Source: JAXLWB01 sp046328715 (GTDB lineage: Bacteria > Chloroflexota > Anaerolineae > Caldilineales > Caldilineaceae). Taken from it: a stretch of 64,000 bases of DNA. The position numbers were made by a program, and so were the translations under genes. This document shows positions 53,006 to 63,058 of this stretch, one piece after another. The stretch lies in assembly GCA_046328715.1 (NCBI GenBank), contig JAXLWB010000025.1:1-64000 (forward strand), read 5' to 3'. Every line of letters starts with the position of its first letter. Position 1 is the first letter of the stretch. The notes below the pieces were generated by a model. That model had not been told where the DNA came from, searched no databases, and saw nothing but the letters and a program-made list of their open reading frames with translations.

Positions 53006-55471
53006 TCAAGACCGTCTCGATGCCCTGCGTTTCAACCACAACCGACTCGAACCGATGCTTCCCAAGATTGGAACGACTATCCCAGCCACCAATGGAGCAG
53101 TAGACAATTCTCTGATGCTGCGACTTGAATTCGACATTACCATGTCTGGTAGCGATCCTGACGGCTGTGATGTCGGCGTAATCATTTCACTGCCGGTCAC
53201 CACATCCGTGGTGGTGATGACATTGGTAGCCGTGAGCGTACCGCCAGCCGTCACCGTACTTGAGATCACGGTGATGACAGTCGTGATGGTGGTCGTAGTG
53301 GCGCTAGTAGCAGTAGCGGTTGACGTGTCGGTAACAACTTGCGTAAAGGAGAGGGTGGTCGAATCGATTTCGCTCATGCTAAAGCGCAAAAGGTATGGTT
53401 GGATCGAGCGGGCACCATTGTTATCTACCACTTCCAGATAGTAAAGCCCTGACGTGTCAATGGTAAACGTCGCTTGTGTGTCGCCGCCACCTTCCAGTGG
53501 ATAGACCCAATCGCTCACAACCTGTTTTTGATCGTTCCACAGCCGCATGGCGAGTTTCAGCTCAGGCGCAACATTGGTGATCAAGACATGTAGCTCACCA
53601 GTCGTTGTGATCTCAATACGACACCAGTCAGCATCATTGGCAGGCAGAATGTTGGCAGGGATGGTTGTGTCTAGCGTGACCGGAGTCGCACTCTCCAGCG
53701 TTCCGTTGGGTTCGCCATTGTCCGCCGAGGCGGTGAATTGTGTCTCTACGGTGAAGGGCTGAATCGAACGCTCACTGCCACTTTCCTCGACCACCTCCAG
53801 GTAATAGCGCCCCGGCTCGGGCAGATCGACAACGCCAGTGATTTCGCCGCCTTTGGCTAAGGGGCGCAGCCAATCGCTGATCGTATCCTTGTTGTCATTC
53901 CACACACGCACATCGATCGCCAGGTTTTCAGGAACGTCCCGTACGCTGATCTGTAATTCGCCCTGATGAGTTACATCGAGATAGTGCCAGTCACTGTCGC
54001 CACGCGGCAAAATATTGGTCTGCACAGTACGATTGATGCCCAGGTTACTAGCCTGACCAAAGTTGTTGTTTTCTTCAAAGGAATCGACGGCGCGGGTGAA
54101 GGCAAGCGTCAGTGAATAGGGTTGAACCGAGCGTGCCCCGCCACTGTCCTCTATAATCTCGACATAATAACGACCCGCTGTAGGTAGATCGACAAAGTTG
54201 ATATTGTCGCCGCCCTTGGCTAAGGGGTGCAGCCAATCGCTGATCACATCTAGGTTGGCATTCCAAACACGGAAGTCAATCGCCAAATCTTCAGGCACAT
54301 CGGTAATAGCGACATCGAGTTGCCCCTGCCAATCAACCTCGAAGGTGAACCAATCGGCATCGCCGCGCGGTAATACATTAATCTGTTGGCTCACATCCAT
54401 CGGCACTTCGGCGGCCTCGCCAGGTTTATTGTTTGGTTCATAGGCATCGGCGGTGGGTACAAAACTGGCCTGAATCGTATAGGGCTGAATCGAACGTCCG
54501 CCGCCGCTATCCTCGATTACTTCCAGATAATAGCCACCTGGTGCAGGTAGGTCAATGATACCGACTGTGTCGCCACCTTTGGCAAGCGGGCGAATCCAAT
54601 CACTGACGACTTCTTTGCTGGCATTCCAGACACGAAAGTCAATCGCCAAGTCGGCAGGTACTTGGTTAATTGTCACTTGCATCTCACCCTGATGATCAAC
54701 CACGACATGATACCAGTCGGCATCGCCGCTCGGCAGAATGTTGGCTTGTAGCGGCACCTCAAAAACGAGATCGCTGGCACTGCCAAAGGTATTGTTCGGT
54801 TCGTCGCTCTCCACCGTCGGGCTGAAGATCGTCTGGAGCGAATAAGATTGATCCGATGCTGCCGCACCGCTATCCTCGACGATCTCTAGATAATAGCGGC
54901 CGGCTTGGGGCAGATCGACCACGCCATGGGTCTCACCACCTTTGGCCAATGGCCGCATCCAATCACTGATTGTGTCCTTGTTGCCGTTCCATACGCGTAC
55001 ATCGATGGCCAGGTCGGTGGCTACATTGCTGATGGTGAGTTGCAGTTCGCCCTGATTTTTCACGTCGAAGGCGTACCAGTCGTTGTCACCAGGTATGGCA
55101 ATGGCACCTTGAATTGTACTTCCAGCATCGATGGTCGTGGCTTTGCCAAAAGAATTGTTTGGTTCCGTTTCGGCGTCAACCGGCAACGCATTGCCTGCCC
55201 CGACACCTTGGCTGAGTGCTGCTTCCAAATCCTGTTGGCTGCGAGCATCAAAATAGACCCCATCGGTCACTGCCGCAATCTCTTTTAGCTGTTGCGTTGT
55301 TGCATCATCGACACCGAAGCCGATGACATAGAATTCAATTTCGACCGATGAGCCGTCTGTGCTTGAAGTGGTGTCGGTGATGGGCGTAGTCGCCTGTGCC
55401 AGTGCTGAGCGCTGAGCGAAGAATACAAGTATCAACAAAACTACAAAACTGACGTAAATTCTTGCTTTCAT
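53006..55471 (-). CDS. Secreted protein: C-terminal half of a vWA domain, five PPC-like repeats, membrane anchor
   Basis: This 821-residue protein starts with a signal peptide (MKARIYVSFVVLLILV, cut near ALAQA). Residues about 43-92 (FYVIGFGVDDATTQQLKEIA, VYFDARSQQDLEAALSQ) are the last strands of a vWA domain whose first part is in the gene upstream. Then come five repeats of about 123 residues with EPNN at the start and GRYYLEVVEDSG near the end, like bacterial pre-peptidase C-terminal domains. A Thr-rich linker and a C-terminal helix followed by Arg/Lys (LWLKRRASRRS) anchor it outside the cell. GGGAGG precedes the ATG. Confidence 0.85.
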   Translation of the reverse strand: MKARIYVSFVVLLILVFFAQRSALAQATTPITDTTSSTDGSSVEIEFYVIGFGVDDATTQQLKEIAAVTDGVYFDARSQQDLEAALSQGVGAGNALPVDAETEPNNSFGKATTIDAGSTIQGAIAIPGDNDWYAFDVKNQGELQLTISNVATDLAIDVRVWNGNKDTISDWMRPLAKGGETHGVVDLPQAGRYYLEIVEDSGAAASDQSYSLQTIFSPTVESDEPNNTFGSASDLVFEVPLQANILPSGDADWYHVVVDHQGEMQVTINQVPADLAIDFRVWNASKEVVSDWIRPLAKGGDTVGIIDLPAPGGYYLEVIEDSGGGRSIQPYTIQASFVPTADAYEPNNKPGEAAEVPMDVSQQINVLPRGDADWFTFEVDWQGQLDVAITDVPEDLAIDFRVWNANLDVISDWLHPLAKGGDNINFVDLPTAGRYYVEIIEDSGGARSVQPYSLTLAFTRAVDSFEENNNFGQASNLGINRTVQTNILPRGDSDWHYLDVTHQGELQISVRDVPENLAIDVRVWNDNKDTISDWLRPLAKGGEITGVVDLPEPGRYYLEVVEESGSERSIQPFTVETQFTASADNGEPNGTLESATPVTLDTTIPANILPANDADWCRIEITTTGELHVLITNVAPELKLAMRLWNDQKQVVSDWVYPLEGGGDTQATFTIDTSGLYYLEVVDNNGARSIQPYLLRFSMSEIDSTTLSFTQVVTDTSTATATSATTTTITTVITVISSTVTAGGTLTATNVITTTDVVTGSEMITPTSQPSGSLPDMVMSNSSRSIRELSTAPLVAGIVVPILGSIGSSRLWLKRRASRRS

Positions 55472-55484
55472 AACTGGCCTCCCT

Positions 55485-56471
55485 TTACTCCTTCGCTGCC
55501 TTGACCGGATCGCCCGAACACGATTCTTCGCCGTCGCTGAGAATCACCAAACGCGCTTTGCCCCCATTTTTCGAATCTTGGATGTACTTCTTGGCAAAGG
55601 CAATCCCGTCGGCTAGCGGCGTACCGCCTGAGGGGATAATCTGGTCGATCTTGGCACGTACCAACTTGGTATCGGTCGTAAAGTCCTGTTCAACCCGAAT
55701 ATCGCCACAGTCATAGAAGACAATCAAAGCAATCGGCGTATTCTCGTCCAATTTCCAAAGAACGTTGCGGGCGGCAGCCTTGGCTTTGTCAATCTTGCTC
55801 ATGTCGCCCATGCTGCCCGAGGCGTCAAACAGAATGACCACGGATTGAGCGCTGCTGTTGCCAGATTGAGTGTCGGGTGTCTCCGGCTCTGAACCTGCCA
55901 ACTGTTTGGTGAGCTTGTCAATCACCTCGGCAGTAAAATGGTCGGGTAGGAGTTGCGTCTCCAACTCTTCTGGGAACCACTCTTTTGTGCGCAAAGGGCG
56001 AGGCAGGGTATTGTAGCGTTCCTGATGGACATGACCGAGTTCGTGCAGGATGATTTTGGCCAGTTCGTAGGACGATCTCGGGGCACCCTGGGCATAAAAG
56101 CCATCCTGATGAAACTTGATCGTGTTTTTGTCAATCGTCTGTCCGCCAGAAGAATGAGCCAAGCTTGATTGCTGACCGGTGTAGATGATCTTTAATTTGG
56201 AATCGTTGAGAATGGAAAGAAGTTGTTTGCGCTCACTCTCGGAAAGTTTGGGCCAACTGCCCGCGGTCAAGTCATATTTCAGCGCAGCCAGGATCGCAGG
56301 CACCTTTAACTCCTGGAAGACTTTGGCATCGCGATCCATTTCTGTGGAAAGTTGAGGTTGCGGCGCTGTTTCCGTCTGATAAAATTCTTCGATGGTCTTG
56401 GCTTGGGCCACGGCTGTTACGAAACAGAAGATCGAAAGCAGCAGCGCAAAAAACCAAATTCTAGCTTTCAT
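55485..56471 (-). CDS. Secreted protein: HELGH metallopeptidase-like region and N-terminal part of a vWA domain
   Basis: This 328-residue protein has a signal peptide (MKARIWFFALLLSIFCF, cut near AVAQA). A zinc-peptidase-like HELGHVHQ stands near residue 143. A vWA fold with the metal-ion site DASGSMG (about 214), TPLADG (about 283) and SDGEES (about 314) follows. The chain then ends after VKAAKE, just before the final strands, which are found at the start of the next gene. The start ATG (56,471) has GGAG eight bases upstream. The next gene begins 13 bases after its stop codon. Confidence 0.85.
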   Translation of the reverse strand: MKARIWFFALLLSIFCFVTAVAQAKTIEEFYQTETAPQPQLSTEMDRDAKVFQELKVPAILAALKYDLTAGSWPKLSESERKQLLSILNDSKLKIIYTGQQSSLAHSSGGQTIDKNTIKFHQDGFYAQGAPRSSYELAKIILHELGHVHQERYNTLPRPLRTKEWFPEELETQLLPDHFTAEVIDKLTKQLAGSEPETPDTQSGNSSAQSVVILFDASGSMGDMSKIDKAKAAARNVLWKLDENTPIALIVFYDCGDIRVEQDFTTDTKLVRAKIDQIIPSGGTPLADGIAFAKKYIQDSKNGGKARLVILSDGEESCSGDPVKAAKE

Positions 56472-56730
56472 AGACAATGCTCCTTTCGAGGGTGCGAGGT
56501 AGGTTGCAAGTTTCTAAGTCCACTTTACAACCTACAACTTACTTATGCAGAGATCGATTGTTTAGCTTACTAAAAGTTCGCTTCGGGTTATAGTTTTTAC
56601 CGATTGACAGAGCCACGAAGTTGCAGTACATTAGGTAAGTATGACAGATTGAAGTTTGACAATCGTAAGATAAAGCGTTTGACAATCGTTTGATTGTTAG
56701 TGGACTTTCCGGTTAATTACTGGGGGGTGT

Positions 56731-59658
56731 ATGTCGCCAATGTACGAGCTGTATTTGTTTGGACCATTGCGGCTTGGGCATGGTGGCGAGGGCGTCCCCG
56801 GACTGCGCTCACGCAAAGCAGTTGCTATCCTTGCCTATGTGGCAGCACAGGAAAAGCCTTTGCCGCGCGCCCATCTTGTCGATTGCTTCTGGCCCGATGA
56901 ATCAAACGAACGGGGTCATGCCAACTTACGTTGGGCACTGAACCACCTAACCTCGTTGTTGCCGGGCTGTTTGAGTGTTAGCCGCCACAGTGTAGCTTGG
57001 GGCAGTAGCCTCGCTTGCGACCTTCATCGCTTTACCCAACACCTCCACCAAAACACCATCTCCAGTTTGACTGCGGCGGTTGAGATCTATCAAGGCGAGC
57101 TGATGGCTGGCTTTGTTCTCGATGGCTGTCCCGAATTTGAACTTTGGTTAACCACGGAGCGCGCTCACCGTCTGCAACAAATGGTGCAGACTCTGGATAC
57201 GCTCATCCAATGTCATCGGGCACAACAGAACTATCCCATTGCACTGGCGTTTGTACAACGTTGGTTGGCCTTAACCCCTTGGGCCGAGGAAGCACACCGT
57301 CAGGCGATCTTTCTGTTCGCAGCTAGTGGACAACGAAGTGCAGCCCTTCAGCAATATGCTGTCTGCCGCCAAGCCTTGGCAACAGAATTTGGGGTAGAAC
57401 CAGCAACAGAAACCACTGTGCTTTATGAAGAGATTCGCAGTAACGGAAAGGGGCAAAGCAACAGGGTTTCAAGGGAGCAGGTGACAAAAGAGCATACTGC
57501 CACCCTGTCTCCTCATCACAATCTACCGCGCCAGTTTGCACCGGTTATTGGTCGCACAGCAGAAATCGCGCAGATCGAGCAGCTACTTGCCGATCCGACC
57601 TGCGTCTGGTTGACCCTGTTGGGACCGGGCGGGATTGGCAAGACCCACTTAGCATTGGCAGTAGCGCACAAAATCGTGGAGAGTCAGCAGAGTCGTACAA
57701 GGGCACTCATCGAGCCAGGAACGAATGGTAGCTCAGAAACCCAAGCACCAGCCTTCCCCGACGGGGTGTGGTTTGTTGCGTTGGCTGGGGTGACAGCGGT
57801 TGAGTTGCTACCCGCGACCCTGGCACAGACGTTGGGCCTTTCCCTAATGCCAGGCGATGTACGGCAACAGTTGCTCAATTATCTGGGCTCCCAACAGTTA
57901 TTACTAGTACTGGATAGCTTTGAGCATCTGCTAGAGGGAGTGGATTTACTCGAATGGTTGCTTCAAGAAGCACCAGGGGTGAAAGTGCTCGTGACCTCGC
58001 GCCAGCGCTTCGAGCATCAAGATGAATGGGTGTTGGATGTGGGTGGTTTGGAGACGCCACCGATGGCTGCATCGAGGGAGTTGGCCAGTTATAGTGCCGT
58101 GCAGCTCTTTGTGCAATGTGCGCGCCGGGTACTATCCAACTTTGCCATGAACGCAAACAATGCGGCTCTGATCAGCCAAGTCTGTCGGGCAGTTGAAGGC
58201 ATGCCGCTGGGCATTCAGTTAGCAGCTTCCTGGGTACGTATTTTGCCATTGGCCACCATTGCCGAGGAGATCAGCCACAACCTGGATTTTGGAACGCCAG
58301 CGACACATGGCATCCCTGATCGCCATCGCACCCTGCGGGCGGTAATTGACTCTTCCTGGAGACGACTGGATGAAGCAGAGCGAACCTTATTGGCGCGTCT
58401 GTCCGTCTTTTGTGGTGGAACAGATTGGCCAGCCGCCGAAGAGATCGCAGGTGCGACACCGATCCTGGTTTCACAGCTATTCGATAAATCGTTGCTCTAC
58501 ATGGATAGCATGGGCCGTATCATGCTGCATGAATTCGTGCGCCAATTTGCAGCAGAGCAACTCCAGGCCATGAAACTGACCGAGGAGACGAAGGCAGCCC
58601 ACAGTCGCTATTATTCGTCGTTACTCGCTCGACAGATGGATGGATTGATCAGCGGTCAGACACAAGCCATCCTCCAACAGTGGGATGGCGAACTGGACAA
58701 TCTGCGCGCCGCCTGGCAGTGGGCTGTACAACGCTGTGATGCGGCACTTATTCGCCAGATGACACAGCCGCTCAACCTCTATTTCGATTACCGCACGCTG
58801 TTGCAAGAGGGTCGTCAACGTTTTCAACAGGTTGTGGAAGCCTTGCGCCTAGCACCACCCACCAGCGAACATGAGATCGCTCTGGGTACAGTGTTGGCAC
58901 GGTATGGGCTCTTGCTTTGGCGCTATGGAGAGATGACCTTGGCAGAGCAAGTGCTGCACGAAAGCAGGACTATTGCCAGTCGACATGGCGTAACCGAGGA
59001 AGAAGCCTATGCCAGCTACTTGCTGGGCTATTACTATGCAGGGCTAGAACATTCAACCCTGGCGAGTGAGTACTTGGAGAAAGCGCTAGCCCTGGCAAAA
59101 GAGTGTGCCGATGAGCGGCTGAGCATGAAGATCCTTTATGCATTGGGGTTCAATCACCTCAATGGCGGGCAAATCGAAACCAGCATTTCAACCTTGCAAC
59201 AATCGCTACAGCTTGCTCGCAGCCTGGGCGATATGCGTTCGGTTGCTCACACGCTTTGTTACCTGGGCAGCAGTTACTTTGTTGCAAAAGATTATATCCA
59301 GTCCCGACAGTGCCTTCAGGAGGGACTGGGTATCTTTCAATCGCTTGGCATCCAATGGGGAATTGCCCAGGCGCAGTATGGATTGCTCAAAGTGGCCCAT
59401 GCCGAACGCGACTATACTGAGGTCAAAAGGCTATATGACGTTACACTGCCTTTATACGAAAAGAGTGGTGCGCACCGTGAAGCGCTGACAACGATTCAGC
59501 ACATTTACCAATCGGTATGCACATCTCCAATCCCCAGTCAGGACCAATGGCTCACAAGGAATGAAATCAGCCCTATGGCTAATATGAGCAACACCAGCCC
59601 CTCCAACTGCATCTCGACCAGCAGCGACTGCTTGGTTGGGGCGAGCAGATCATCATGA
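56731..59658 (+). CDS. BTAD (SARP-like) regulator with NB-ARC ATPase and TPRs
   Basis: This 975-residue protein has an OmpR-type winged helix (1-95: FGPLRLGHGG, LRSRKAVAILAY) and a BTAD domain (100-235: WLTTERAHRLQQM, ALATEFGVEP). An NB-ARC ATPase (about 270-560) follows, with P-loop GPGGIGKTH and kinase-2 LLLVLDSFEH, and then TPR-like helices (about 620-920). Such proteins act as AfsR-like regulators or NLR-like switches. The last 45 residues are low in complexity and overlap the antisense small gene below, so the natural end may be earlier. GGGGG precedes the ATG. Confidence 0.9.
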   Translation: MSPMYELYLFGPLRLGHGGEGVPGLRSRKAVAILAYVAAQEKPLPRAHLVDCFWPDESNERGHANLRWALNHLTSLLPGCLSVSRHSVAWGSSLACDLHRFTQHLHQNTISSLTAAVEIYQGELMAGFVLDGCPEFELWLTTERAHRLQQMVQTLDTLIQCHRAQQNYPIALAFVQRWLALTPWAEEAHRQAIFLFAASGQRSAALQQYAVCRQALATEFGVEPATETTVLYEEIRSNGKGQSNRVSREQVTKEHTATLSPHHNLPRQFAPVIGRTAEIAQIEQLLADPTCVWLTLLGPGGIGKTHLALAVAHKIVESQQSRTRALIEPGTNGSSETQAPAFPDGVWFVALAGVTAVELLPATLAQTLGLSLMPGDVRQQLLNYLGSQQLLLVLDSFEHLLEGVDLLEWLLQEAPGVKVLVTSRQRFEHQDEWVLDVGGLETPPMAASRELASYSAVQLFVQCARRVLSNFAMNANNAALISQVCRAVEGMPLGIQLAASWVRILPLATIAEEISHNLDFGTPATHGIPDRHRTLRAVIDSSWRRLDEAERTLLARLSVFCGGTDWPAAEEIAGATPILVSQLFDKSLLYMDSMGRIMLHEFVRQFAAEQLQAMKLTEETKAAHSRYYSSLLARQMDGLISGQTQAILQQWDGELDNLRAAWQWAVQRCDAALIRQMTQPLNLYFDYRTLLQEGRQRFQQVVEALRLAPPTSEHEIALGTVLARYGLLLWRYGEMTLAEQVLHESRTIASRHGVTEEEAYASYLLGYYYAGLEHSTLASEYLEKALALAKECADERLSMKILYALGFNHLNGGQIETSISTLQQSLQLARSLGDMRSVAHTLCYLGSSYFVAKDYIQSRQCLQEGLGIFQSLGIQWGIAQAQYGLLKVAHAERDYTEVKRLYDVTLPLYEKSGAHREALTTIQHIYQSVCTSPIPSQDQWLTRNEISPMANMSNTSPSNCISTSSDCLVGASRSS

Positions 59659-59747
59659 CTCCCTAGCCACGCTATCTCCGCTTGACGATTCAATCGTTTC
59701 TGTTGTTTGGACTTTAACTGTACAGCCAATAATCGATGGTGATTCAT
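59538..59747 (-). CDS. Small tail-anchored membrane protein, module 1
   Basis: This 69-residue protein has a basic N-terminal half (MNHHRLLAVQLKSKQQKRLN) and a C-terminal membrane helix (LEGLVLLILAIGLISFLV). GGAG lies eight bases before the ATG at 59,747. It overlaps the end of the BTAD gene on the other strand by about 120 bases. An element at 59,838-59,882, also found before the small gene of module 2, lies about 91 bases upstream. The function is unknown. Confidence 0.55.
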   Translation of the reverse strand: MNHHRLLAVQLKSKQQKRLNRQAEIAWLGSHDDLLAPTKQSLLVEMQLEGLVLLILAIGLISFLVSHWS

Positions 59748-59837
59748 CCTGGTTTCTCCTTTGTAGAGCGAATTGCGAGCATTCTGGCCCGTCGGTTGCA
59801 CTTGTTCTTTGACTCTATTCAACCACAGCGGCAGCAG

Positions 59838-59882
59838 CAAAAGAAGCCGCTGAGCGGGATAAAAAGCGGGATAATGGCGCTT
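59838..59882 (-). promoter_or_regulatory. Shared upstream element, copy 1
   Basis: On the minus strand it contains the direct repeat ATCCCGCT-TTTT-ATCCCGCT (12-base period) followed by a small CCGC...GCGG dyad and TTCTTTT. It matches 63,181-63,224 at 40 of 45 positions. Weaker similarity continues about 40 bases towards the small gene. The 326-base gap before the XRE gene holds nothing else clear. Confidence 0.65.
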
Positions 59883-60073
59883 TCAAAACTAAACGTATCT
59901 GCTGAAATCACTTACGCCATTGCCGAAAAACATAGGAAATGGAAAGTGATTTTGTTGTGGCCGAATAGAAAAGAAGAAGAGAATCGATTCGTTGGAGTGA
60001 AGAAAAGACGTATGCTAAACTTGATGCTTGAGTGTAAAACGAGCAATAGTTTTGAAGGTGTTAGAAGGAACTA

Positions 60074-62746
60074 ATGACGGAGCAACCAACCTTTGGCCGC
60101 TGGCTCAAACTACGCCGCAGTGGTATGGGGCTGACACAAGTGCAATTGGGCGAGCAAGTGGGCTACGCAGGCGAGACGATTCGCAAAGTTGAGGCCGACG
60201 AATTGCGTCCTTCGCGGCAGATGGCTGAGCGGCTAGCCAGCGTACTTGACATCGCGCAGGACGATCGAGCCGCCTTTATCCGCTTTGCCAGAGACGAAGG
60301 GTTTGAGAATCTCGTCTCTTTGCCCGAAAAAAAGGTAAATATTCCTCCAGCCCCCTCAACCCTGCGCGCTCACGTGGCCCCTGAAAGTGACCGGCTTCCC
60401 CACTTGAGCCCGCCCATCCCTCGTGAGCCGTTGATTGGGCGTGACTGGGAAATCACCGTTGTTCAAAACCTGCTGTTACGTCCCAACGTTGGCCTTGTGA
60501 CCTTGACCGGTCCAGGCGGTGTAGGCAAGACACGACTCGCCTTGCAGATCGCTGCTAACCTATACACCCATTCTAGACCGGGCGAAGGGCCATTGTTTCC
60601 GGATGGTGTTTATTTTGTTCCATTGGCTTCGCTTGAGGATGCGGACTTGGTCTTACCCGCCATTGCCCAAATGCTGGAGGTGAGCGAAGCTGGGAGACAG
60701 CCTTTACTCTCTTTGGTCCAAAAACATCTGCAAGACAAACGACTGTTAATTGTGCTAGATAACTTTGAACAGATAGTGAACGCAGGCACGATGCTGAGTT
60801 CACTGTTGCAGGCAACGCCTGGCCTCAAGCTCCTCGTCACTAGCCGTACTGTGCTACGCCTGCGCCAGGAGCATCATTTCGCGGTACCTCCGCTCGCCCT
60901 GCCTGATGCACTCGCCCAAACGACACAGAATCCTTCGGCATCGGATCTATCGCAGCTTATGCAGTCAGCGGCCATTCGGCTTTTCTCCGATCGGGCACAG
61001 GCGGCACAAGCCGACTTTGCAGTAACCAGTGAGAACATCGCAGCAATCAGTGCGATCTGTCAACAACTTGACGGATTACCCCTGGCCATCGAGCTAGCGG
61101 CGGCCAGAATCCGTTTGCTGCCCCCTTCGGCGATGCTCGCCCGCTTGGGGAATCAACTCAAATTTCTCACTGGCGGTGCCCAAGATCTGCCCAAACGGCA
61201 ACAGACCATGCGCACCACCCTAGCATGGAGCTACGATCTGTTGACCGAAGTTGAAAAAGTATTGTTCCGGCGGATTGCGCTCTTTGTGGGCGGCTGCACA
61301 CTGGAGGCAGTGGAAACCATCTGCAATGCCGATGGAAGGCTGGCCGAGGATACACTCGAATATCTGGCAGCCTTGATCGACAAGAGCCTGCTCCAACAGC
61401 AGATCAACCCCAGCGGAGCGGCACGCTTTGTCAGCCTACGCGTTATCCGTGAATATGCATTGGAAGAATTGCGCCAACATGGGGAAGTAGAAGCCATTCA
61501 GCAACACTACGCGGCCTACTTTTTGCAGTTGGCAGAGACGGCTGAGATTGAATTGAACGGAAACAAACAAAAAGAATGGCTGGAACAACTTAGCCTCGAA
61601 CATGACAATCTGCGAGCTGTCTTGGAATGGTCGATCACCGATGGAGATGCAGAAATGGGTCTACGTCTGGCGGCGGCATTGTGGCGCTTCTGGCAGATCT
61701 CCGGCTACTATCATGAGGCATACCGCTGGCTGGCCGCCCTCCTCGGACGCACCAACAAACGCACCACGGTGCGCGCAAAGGCGCTTCATGCGGCTGGCCA
61801 CTGCATCGGCATCGAAGGCAACTATGAGATGGCGCAACGCTATTTGGAAGAGAGCCTGGCCATTGGCCGTGAGTTGAATGATCCCTTCTGTATTGCCCTG
61901 GCGCTGCATGGTCTTGGCAACCGTGCGTTGGATCAAGGAGATTACGAAACTGCCTGCGTCCGATTCGAGGAAAGCCTACACATTCGGCGCGCCACTGGGG
62001 ATAGAGCAGGGATGGCGGCTTCGCTCAACAATCTTGGTATTGCTGCCTATGAACAGGGCAACTACACTGCGTCACGACAGTTGCATGAGGAAAGTTTAGC
62101 ACTGAAACGCGAACTCGGTGACCAGCAAGGCATCGCTTCATCACTCAACAACCTGGGCAACTTAGCAACAAACCGGGGTGACTTCAAAACGGCACACCAA
62201 TTGCACGAAGAAAGTTTACTACTAAAACGAGCGTTGGGCGACCAACAAGGGATCGCTACTTCACTCAATAACCTGGGCGTTGTTGCCCGTAATGAACGCG
62301 ACTACCACACGGCACAGTTGCGGCTCGATGAGAGTCGGACGCTGCACAGAGCGATTGGCAATAAACGAGGGGAAGCACTAGCCTTGTACAACTTAGGCGA
62401 CACGGCACGCCAGGCTGGGGATAATTCGCTCTCACTGCGTTATTACAAAGAAAGTTTGCGGATCCGCAAAGACGTGGGTGACAAGCAGGGGATTGCCGAA
62501 TGTTTTGCGGGATTGGCTGATGTGCTTCAGGTCTATCAACAGAGTGAGCAAAGTGTTCAACTTTTAGCCGCTGCCAGTGCCATTCTCGAGTCGATTGCTG
62601 GAGCACTGGAACAAGCCGAGCGAGCCAACTTCGAACAGGCAGTTACTGCCATGCGCACGACCTTAGGGGAAGATCGATTTACCGAGTTGTGGAATGCAGG
62701 GTGTGGCTTGACGATCGAACAAGCGAGTGCGCTGGCGTTGGCGTAG
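60074..62746 (+). CDS. XRE-type HTH, NB-ARC ATPase and TPR regulator
   Basis: This 890-residue protein has an XRE helix-turn-helix (residues 1-65: LTQVQLGEQVGYAGETIRKVE) and an NB-ARC ATPase (about 115-420) with P-loop TGPGGVGKTR near 146 and LLIVLDNFEQ. A winged-helix-like part follows, then at least eight TPRs (about 570-830: AASLNNLGIAAYEQGNYTAS and similar). It is a STAND-type regulator. It lies in the same direction as the BTAD gene and faces the small membrane gene of module 2. Confidence 0.92.
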   Translation: MTEQPTFGRWLKLRRSGMGLTQVQLGEQVGYAGETIRKVEADELRPSRQMAERLASVLDIAQDDRAAFIRFARDEGFENLVSLPEKKVNIPPAPSTLRAHVAPESDRLPHLSPPIPREPLIGRDWEITVVQNLLLRPNVGLVTLTGPGGVGKTRLALQIAANLYTHSRPGEGPLFPDGVYFVPLASLEDADLVLPAIAQMLEVSEAGRQPLLSLVQKHLQDKRLLIVLDNFEQIVNAGTMLSSLLQATPGLKLLVTSRTVLRLRQEHHFAVPPLALPDALAQTTQNPSASDLSQLMQSAAIRLFSDRAQAAQADFAVTSENIAAISAICQQLDGLPLAIELAAARIRLLPPSAMLARLGNQLKFLTGGAQDLPKRQQTMRTTLAWSYDLLTEVEKVLFRRIALFVGGCTLEAVETICNADGRLAEDTLEYLAALIDKSLLQQQINPSGAARFVSLRVIREYALEELRQHGEVEAIQQHYAAYFLQLAETAEIELNGNKQKEWLEQLSLEHDNLRAVLEWSITDGDAEMGLRLAAALWRFWQISGYYHEAYRWLAALLGRTNKRTTVRAKALHAAGHCIGIEGNYEMAQRYLEESLAIGRELNDPFCIALALHGLGNRALDQGDYETACVRFEESLHIRRATGDRAGMAASLNNLGIAAYEQGNYTASRQLHEESLALKRELGDQQGIASSLNNLGNLATNRGDFKTAHQLHEESLLLKRALGDQQGIATSLNNLGVVARNERDYHTAQLRLDESRTLHRAIGNKRGEALALYNLGDTARQAGDNSLSLRYYKESLRIRKDVGDKQGIAECFAGLADVLQVYQQSEQSVQLLAAASAILESIAGALEQAERANFEQAVTAMRTTLGEDRFTELWNAGCGLTIEQASALALA

Positions 62747-62791
62747 CGAACCTTCTGGGAAGCATGTCGACTTCCCGGAAGATGACTTACG

Positions 62792-63058
62792 CTAGGCATT
62801 GTCATTCACAACGCCACCTGGAACACCGCCCGCCATTTGTATCCCAGAATGGACCTCTTGAGGAATCTCTTCGCCACAGCTACTACAAATGTGGTGGGTC
62901 ATTTGCTGATTTGCGATATTGCCGTAATGAAACGCAGGCAGGAAAGCTGCCGCCACACTTGCAACGATTGCAAGTACCACAAGCACACGGGCAGCTTTGG
63001 TGGAAAGTAACTGTCGCCCAGCGTGTGCCTCTACCCAATGTTTATTTGAGGTATTCAT
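62792..63058 (-). CDS. Small membrane protein with Cys pair, module 2
   Basis: This 88-residue protein has one membrane helix (about residues 23-44: ARVLVVLAIVASVAAAFLPA) and then a hydrophilic C-terminal part with HHICSSCGEEIPQEVHSG, a possible metal-binding or disulfide site. AGGAG lies 11 bases before the ATG at 63,058. It is convergent with the XRE-NB-ARC gene and is preceded by the shared element copy 2. It is not evidently homologous to the module 1 protein. The function is unknown. Confidence 0.55.
   Translation of the reverse strand: MNTSNKHWVEAHAGRQLLSTKAARVLVVLAIVASVAAAFLPAFHYGNIANQQMTHHICSSCGEEIPQEVHSGIQMAGGVPGGVVNDNA

Noticed and set aside
59736..60074. A plus-strand frame of 112 codons just before the XRE regulator
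   Set aside because: It runs antisense across the shared element and the small gene's start and has no ribosome site or family likeness.
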